Shown here: positions 60,006 through 64,000 of the stretch, piece after piece
Layout of the letters: every line of letters starts with the position of its first letter
How positions within the stretch are numbered: position 1 is the first letter of the stretch
From: an uncultured Pseudomonadales bacterium
GTDB taxonomy: Bacteria; Pseudomonadota; Gammaproteobacteria; Pseudomonadales; Azotimanducaceae
Assembly (NCBI GenBank): GCA_958296295.1
Contig: OY282460.1
Coordinates: 2,480,001 to 2,544,000 of the forward strand
DNA length: 64,000 nt
Direction of reading: 5' to 3'
Position numbers and translations under genes: made by a program
Notes under the pieces: model-generated
What the model was told of the DNA's origin: nothing
Database searches by the model: none
The model's input: only the letters and a program-made list of their open reading frames with translations

Positions 60006-62789
60006 CTACATCTTGAACCGCACGCCGAACTGGAAGCGACGCCCGGCGTTGATGGCGCTGGAGAAGTGCTTCTGCGTGCCGGTGCCGAGCTTGTTGTAGT
60101 AGTACACGTTCTCGTCGGTCAGGTTGATGGCCTCCAAGCTGAACACGATCCTCTCGTTCAGCGCGTAGCCGAAGGACGCGTCGATCTGATCGTAGGTGTC
60201 CACGAAGTACGGGTGGCCTTGGCCGTCCACGATACTGTCCAGGAAGTCGTCACGGAAGTTGTACGACACCCGGCCCCTCCAAGCGTCCTTTTCGTAGAAC
60301 ACCGTGAGATTGATCGTGTTCTCCGAAAGCCCCGGAATGCTGTACGCGGCACCCGTCTTCTCGTTTTGGAAGTCCGACCCGGAATTGACATAGGTGTAGT
60401 TCGCGATCACGCCCAGGCCATCGAACGGCGCCGGCAGAAGATCCTCGAACGTGTGTTGGAACGCGAGCTCGACGCCCGTGAGCCGCGATTTGCCGGTGTT
60501 CAACGGTCTGCGGGCAAGCAGCACCACCGGCAGGTTGGTGTCCGGGTCTATCACGTCGTCGAACCGCACATCGTCGAGGTCCAACTGAACGAACGCCTCA
60601 ATGTCCTTGGAGAACAAACCCGCAGAGACGATAGAGTAGTCCGCGAAGTACCACTCCAGCGCAAGGTCTAGCTGCACGCCCACGGTCGGATCGAGCTCGC
60701 CGTTGCCGGCGCGTATGGTGCGGCCTATGCCACCACCGGTGAATCGCGGGTTGAGTTGCAAGTAGGACGGTCTGCTCATCACTTTCGCCACCGATGCCCG
60801 AACGACCACGTCGTCCATGGGATCGAATCGCAGATTCAGCGAGGGCAACACCATCGAGTAGCTGTGCGGCACGGTGATGAACTCTGGCGGCGACAGCTCC
60901 AGCACCGGCGAGGTTGGATCCGAAATGTCGAAACCTGTCGGTTCGGAAACCTGCCCTATCGTGGAGGTGTCGTTGTCCACGAACCGCACACCGAAGTTGC
61001 CGGCGTAGGGCGTGTTGCCAAACTGTCCGGAGAACGTGACCATCCCGTAAACCGCAAGCGAGTCGTCCTCGTGGTTGAGGTCCTCGTTGAACTCGCCTTG
61101 CACATATCCCTCAAGGGACTTCTCGGTTCCCGTGGCGAAGCCCCGTCCGGCCCGAATCTCGTCCGGTCGGGTCACGAACGTCCGCTGGATGACCGCCAGG
61201 TTCGGGTTGACGATGTTGGACGGGAACATGTTGCCGAGGCCGCTTAGGAAGTTCGATTCCGACGGAAACGGATCGTTGCCGCCGAACTCGGATATCGGAT
61301 GACCGATGAATGCCCGGCTGTTCAGGTATCTGGCTCTGTCGCCCCGATCCTGCTGGGCGGTTCGAACGCCGAAGCGAAACGTCTCGATCAAGTCGCCGCC
61401 AAACTCGTAGCTGGCGTCGGCTCTGAACTGAACGATCCGATCGTCAACAAGATGGGTTTGTATCGAGTGTTTCACCACCTCGAACCACTCCGGGTCGCTC
61501 AACGGCGAAGACGACGTGAGCGACGGAATGCCACCCGGGCCGAACTTGTTGTACGTCATCTGCGTGCTTGTGTTCCGTATCAGATAGTCCCGGTTCATGC
61601 TTGGGGAATCCGTGTCGGAAACCGTGAGGTCGAAGTTGAGGGACAGCCGATCGGACGCTTGAAACACCACGTTGGCGCCGTATGTCATGGTCTTGGTATC
61701 GACCTGCTCCGCGCCGTGTTGGACGAACAAGCCGGCGCCGGATGTGGAAAGGGAAGTGAAGACGCCGGTGCCGTTGTCGTTCGCGAGCGTCGCGGCCGTG
61801 ACGTTGCTGGCAAGCCGCTGCTGTATCCGAAAGTCCCTCCAGTAGTCCTTCTCGTCGTTCGAGACGTCCGTGTACAACAAATCGAAAGTCACCTCGACGC
61901 GATCCGACGGGCGCCACTGCAAGGACGAGGAGAGGTTCAAGCGATCGCGGTCGGTGACGTGCAGCTCGCCAAGAATCTGCCGCGGGTGGTAGCCGACCAT
62001 TTGTTGCCCGTTCACGGTTAACGTGGAGGGATTCGGAACGTAGCTGTAGTGATGCAGCGAATCCGACCGAATGGTCCTGTTGTCCCACTGCACGGAGGCC
62101 ATGAAACCCACCGTGTCGCTCAGCACATCGCTGAAGAGCGCGAATATCCCCGGCGCGGTGTCGTCCGCGAGATCGTTGATCGTGCCGTCCAGGGACACGG
62201 CGACGTGTCGTTCGCCCAAGTCGAAGGGCTTGCGGGGCTGTATGTCGATGAAACCGCCCAGGCCGCCCTCGACATGGTCCGCCCGCGGGGACTTGTGAAC
62301 CTCCACGGCCTGCACCAGCCCGGATTGAAACGAATCGAAACCGATCACGCGCGAACCGCGGTTCGTCTGGCCGCGGCCGGCGTGTTGCCCGGGATCGACG
62401 TTGGACGCCGCTACGCGCCCGCCGATGGTCGTCTGCACGAATTGCGGGCCGAGACCGCGAACGCTGACGAAAGCGCCCTCGCCCTCTTTGCGGTCGATGG
62501 CGACCCCGCTGATGCGTTGCAGGGACTCCGCCAAGTTCTGATCGGGAAAAGCCCCGATGTCCTCGGCGGTGATGGCGTCCACGAAGTGATCGGCGTTGCG
62601 CTTGCGATCCAAGGATTGCAGCAGGCTGCCTCGAATACCCGTGACGATCACCACTTCCATGTCGTCCGCCTCTTCGTCCGACGTGGTTGACGTCGTCGCT
62701 TCCTCCGCCGACGCCGCCCCGGTGAAGAGCACCGCCGCCGCCGCCAAGATGCTCCACGCCGCTGATCGCGGCTTGCCCATGTTCAACAT
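60006..62789 (-). CDS. Caulobacter-type TonB-dependent receptor
   Basis: A 927-residue receptor. The ATG at 62789 is preferred because GAGGGAGG lies about five bases upstream; the frame continues upstream without support. The signal peptide (WSILAAAAVLFTGAASA) is followed by VVIVTGIRGSLLQSLDRKRN, then AITAEDIGAFPDQNLAESLQ and RISGVAIDR. This is the signature of the TIGR01782 group, often linked to carbohydrate uptake. The barrel ends in GRRFQFGVRFKM. It begins the minus-strand catabolic operon and diverges from an esterase gene. Confidence 0.93.
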   Translation of the reverse strand: MLNMGKPRSAAWSILAAAAVLFTGAASAEEATTSTTSDEEADDMEVVIVTGIRGSLLQSLDRKRNADHFVDAITAEDIGAFPDQNLAESLQRISGVAIDRKEGEGAFVSVRGLGPQFVQTTIGGRVAASNVDPGQHAGRGQTNRGSRVIGFDSFQSGLVQAVEVHKSPRADHVEGGLGGFIDIQPRKPFDLGERHVAVSLDGTINDLADDTAPGIFALFSDVLSDTVGFMASVQWDNRTIRSDSLHHYSYVPNPSTLTVNGQQMVGYHPRQILGELHVTDRDRLNLSSSLQWRPSDRVEVTFDLLYTDVSNDEKDYWRDFRIQQRLASNVTAATLANDNGTGVFTSLSTSGAGLFVQHGAEQVDTKTMTYGANVVFQASDRLSLNFDLTVSDTDSPSMNRDYLIRNTSTQMTYNKFGPGGIPSLTSSSPLSDPEWFEVVKHSIQTHLVDDRIVQFRADASYEFGGDLIETFRFGVRTAQQDRGDRARYLNSRAFIGHPISEFGGNDPFPSESNFLSGLGNMFPSNIVNPNLAVIQRTFVTRPDEIRAGRGFATGTEKSLEGYVQGEFNEDLNHEDDSLAVYGMVTFSGQFGNTPYAGNFGVRFVDNDTSTIGQVSEPTGFDISDPTSPVLELSPPEFITVPHSYSMVLPSLNLRFDPMDDVVVRASVAKVMSRPSYLQLNPRFTGGGIGRTIRAGNGELDPTVGVQLDLALEWYFADYSIVSAGLFSKDIEAFVQLDLDDVRFDDVIDPDTNLPVVLLARRPLNTGKSRLTGVELAFQHTFEDLLPAPFDGLGVIANYTYVNSGSDFQNEKTGAAYSIPGLSENTINLTVFYEKDAWRGRVSYNFRDDFLDSIVDGQGHPYFVDTYDQIDASFGYALNERIVFSLEAINLTDENVYYYNKLGTGTQKHFSSAINAGRRFQFGVRFKM

Positions 62790-63142
62790 GGCGCCTCCCT
62801 CAAACTGGTAGTCATAGGTGTCTCCTGCGATGCCGCCGGCTCCTCGGACTGGCATCCGTGATAGGCCCGTCCCTGACGCCCGAATCGCTTTGCTCTCCCC
62901 GCTCCACAACTCACTATACTCGCTGTGGACCGCCTCTCGTCGCCAACACGATGTTGATGTTGGGCTCAAGGTGTAGCTCGGCGCGGTAGTATCAAACAAA
63001 AAGCGTGCCTTTGCCAATGCCTTGCTTAGCGCGGGTTCCGGCGCGATTGGCCACTTCGGGACTTCCACTTTATGTTTTTTAATCAACAGATTGCAGACTT
63101 TTCACCGCAAGCTGTCGATGGTGTCGGCAGGCGCTGCGTCCC
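62790..63142. other. Divergent intergenic region between TonB receptor and esterase
   Basis: About 350 bases without a supported gene, shared by two divergent genes and therefore the probable control region for both. I see A/T-rich patches near 62915 (CACTATACTCG) and 62990-63000 (ATCAAACAAAAAG) but no promoter pair or operator I can assign. Confidence 0.5.
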
Positions 63143-63994
63143 ATGAATCCAGAGCAAGTTACGGTCACGAAGGGTGTCGTCGTTGGCAAAGCGGGTGGCC
63201 GGCCGCTGCTGGGCGATCTGTACCTGCCGCGCAGTCCAACGAGTTCTCGCCCCGCCATCGTCGTGCTCCACGGCGGCGGCTGGCGCCGGGGCCGGCGGCA
63301 AAGCGTTCGAGGGTTCGGCGAGTTGCTCGGCGAAGCCGGTTTCGTGTGCTTGGCGCCGTCCTACCGCCTGACCGCGGAAGCGTCCTGGCCGGCCCAGATC
63401 GAAGACGTGAAGTGCGCCATCCGCTTCTTGCGCGCCCGTTCCGACGACCTCGGCGTAGACCCGGAGAGAATCGGCGTGCTCGGGGACTCCGCCGGCGGCC
63501 ATCTCGCGCTCATGGCCGCAGTGGTGTCGCCGTTCGAGGGCGGCGGTGGCCACACCGAGCACGGCAGCGCCGTTGCCGCGGTCGGCTCGATGTACGGGCC
63601 GACGCGCCTTCGCCCAGACACCCGCCCGAACCACGCGGCCCTGCTAGGCGAGCATGCGACCGAGGCGGATGGCGCCAGCGCCAGCCCCATCGCCTACGAC
63701 CTTGCCGCCTTTCCGCCGTGCCTGTTGATCCACGGCGCGGATGACGAGGCCGTGCCGGTGGCGGACAGCGTGGACTTCCACGCTGCGCTCAAGCGTTTGG
63801 GACGCCAGGTGGAACTGCACGTCTTCCAGGGCCTCGGCCACGCCTTCGACCGCAAGACCGCCGATGCCGGGGCGCGCATGGTGGACGTTGCGGATCCCCG
63901 CTCGGTCCACGGACCCGCCGTCGTGCGGATCATCTCGTCGTTCTTCGCCACACACCTGGGGCCGCAACCGGAAGGACAGCATCCCGATGCTTGA
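63143..63994 (+). CDS. Alpha/beta-hydrolase esterase (acetylesterase-like)
   Basis: A 283-residue esterase of the BD-FAE/Aes-like group. The oxyanion-hole motif HGGGW lies at 43-47, the nucleophile S116 in GVLGDSAGGH, the probable acid Asp in LLIHGADDEAVPV, and the His in QGLGHAFDRK. There is no signal peptide, so it is probably cytoplasmic. It likely deacetylates or hydrolyses an ester of an imported compound. The next gene appears to start within its stop region. Confidence 0.9.
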   Translation: MNPEQVTVTKGVVVGKAGGRPLLGDLYLPRSPTSSRPAIVVLHGGGWRRGRRQSVRGFGELLGEAGFVCLAPSYRLTAEASWPAQIEDVKCAIRFLRARSDDLGVDPERIGVLGDSAGGHLALMAAVVSPFEGGGGHTEHGSAVAAVGSMYGPTRLRPDTRPNHAALLGEHATEADGASASPIAYDLAAFPPCLLIHGADDEAVPVADSVDFHAALKRLGRQVELHVFQGLGHAFDRKTADAGARMVDVADPRSVHGPAVVRIISSFFATHLGPQPEGQHPDA

Positions 63995-64000
63995 GCTGGG
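63987..64000 (+). CDS. Start of a downstream gene, truncated by window end
   Basis: ATG 63987 overlaps the esterase stop by eight bases and is preceded by GGAAGGACAG, a good ribosome site. Only MLEL is visible, so nothing can be said about function. Confidence 0.35.

Overview
The window is GC-rich, gene-dense DNA from a gammaproteobacterium. The evidence is a 16S-tRNA-Ile-tRNA-Ala-23S-5S operon with gammaproteobacterial-looking sequence, a hrcA-grpE-dnaK-dnaJ-dapB-carA block, recN/bamE/tyrS housekeeping genes, two TonB-dependent receptors and a phytanoyl-CoA-dioxygenase-type enzyme. A free-living or animal-associated marine lineage is plausible, but the species cannot be named from this sequence.

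Layout. Positions 1-176 hold the end of an unidentified gene. Positions 338-17271 carry an eight-gene plus-strand operon: TlpA-like thioredoxin, a ~2,190-residue TPR protein, a secreted protein resembling an inactive retropepsin-like protease, a membrane protein with an acidic tail, a MoxR AAA+ ATPase, a DUF58 protein, a BatA-like protein and a vWA membrane protein. Most junctions overlap or are nearly contiguous. I infer a MoxR chaperone and vWA envelope system with unusual extra-cytoplasmic partners. Positions 17554-21132 hold a minus-strand ABC-2/M1-like membrane protein, bracketed by two copies of a 53-bp repeat; one copy adjoins a decayed IS481-like transposase. Positions 22050-27771 are a complete minus-strand rRNA operon with promoter, leader, processing stems and terminator. 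Positions 27861-29635 hold tyrS and bamE.

Positions 29.7-37.5 kb look like an insertion between recN and bamE: an intact IS4-like transposase, a TonB receptor, a DUF4915/TIGR03032 protein, a TPR-sulfotransferase and an Asp/Asn beta-hydroxylase. A 38-bp recN-like scar lies just upstream of bamE. Positions 37.6-46.6 kb are recN and the divergent heat-shock/dapB/carA block. No carB follows carA; instead there is a broken AAA ATPase gene. Positions 49.6-52.9 kb are a Psp-type envelope-stress cluster (DUF2170, PspA, an unassigned protein, a ribbon-helix-helix-like protein and a K+ channel).

Positions 53.0-64.0 kb look like an uptake and catabolism island for sugar-acid or cyclitol-like compounds. 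It holds a galactonate-dehydratase-like enzyme, an NTF2-like protein, a YejA-like binding protein, a Gfo/Idh/MocA oxidoreductase, a sugar isomerase-like TIM barrel, a PhyH oxygenase, a Caulobacter-type TonB receptor and an esterase. An HpaI-type aldolase at 48.7 kb may belong to the same metabolism.

The most striking single observation is in the 16S rRNA: the normally near-invariant helix 14 stem (the EUB338/341F site) carries two compensatory base-pair changes.
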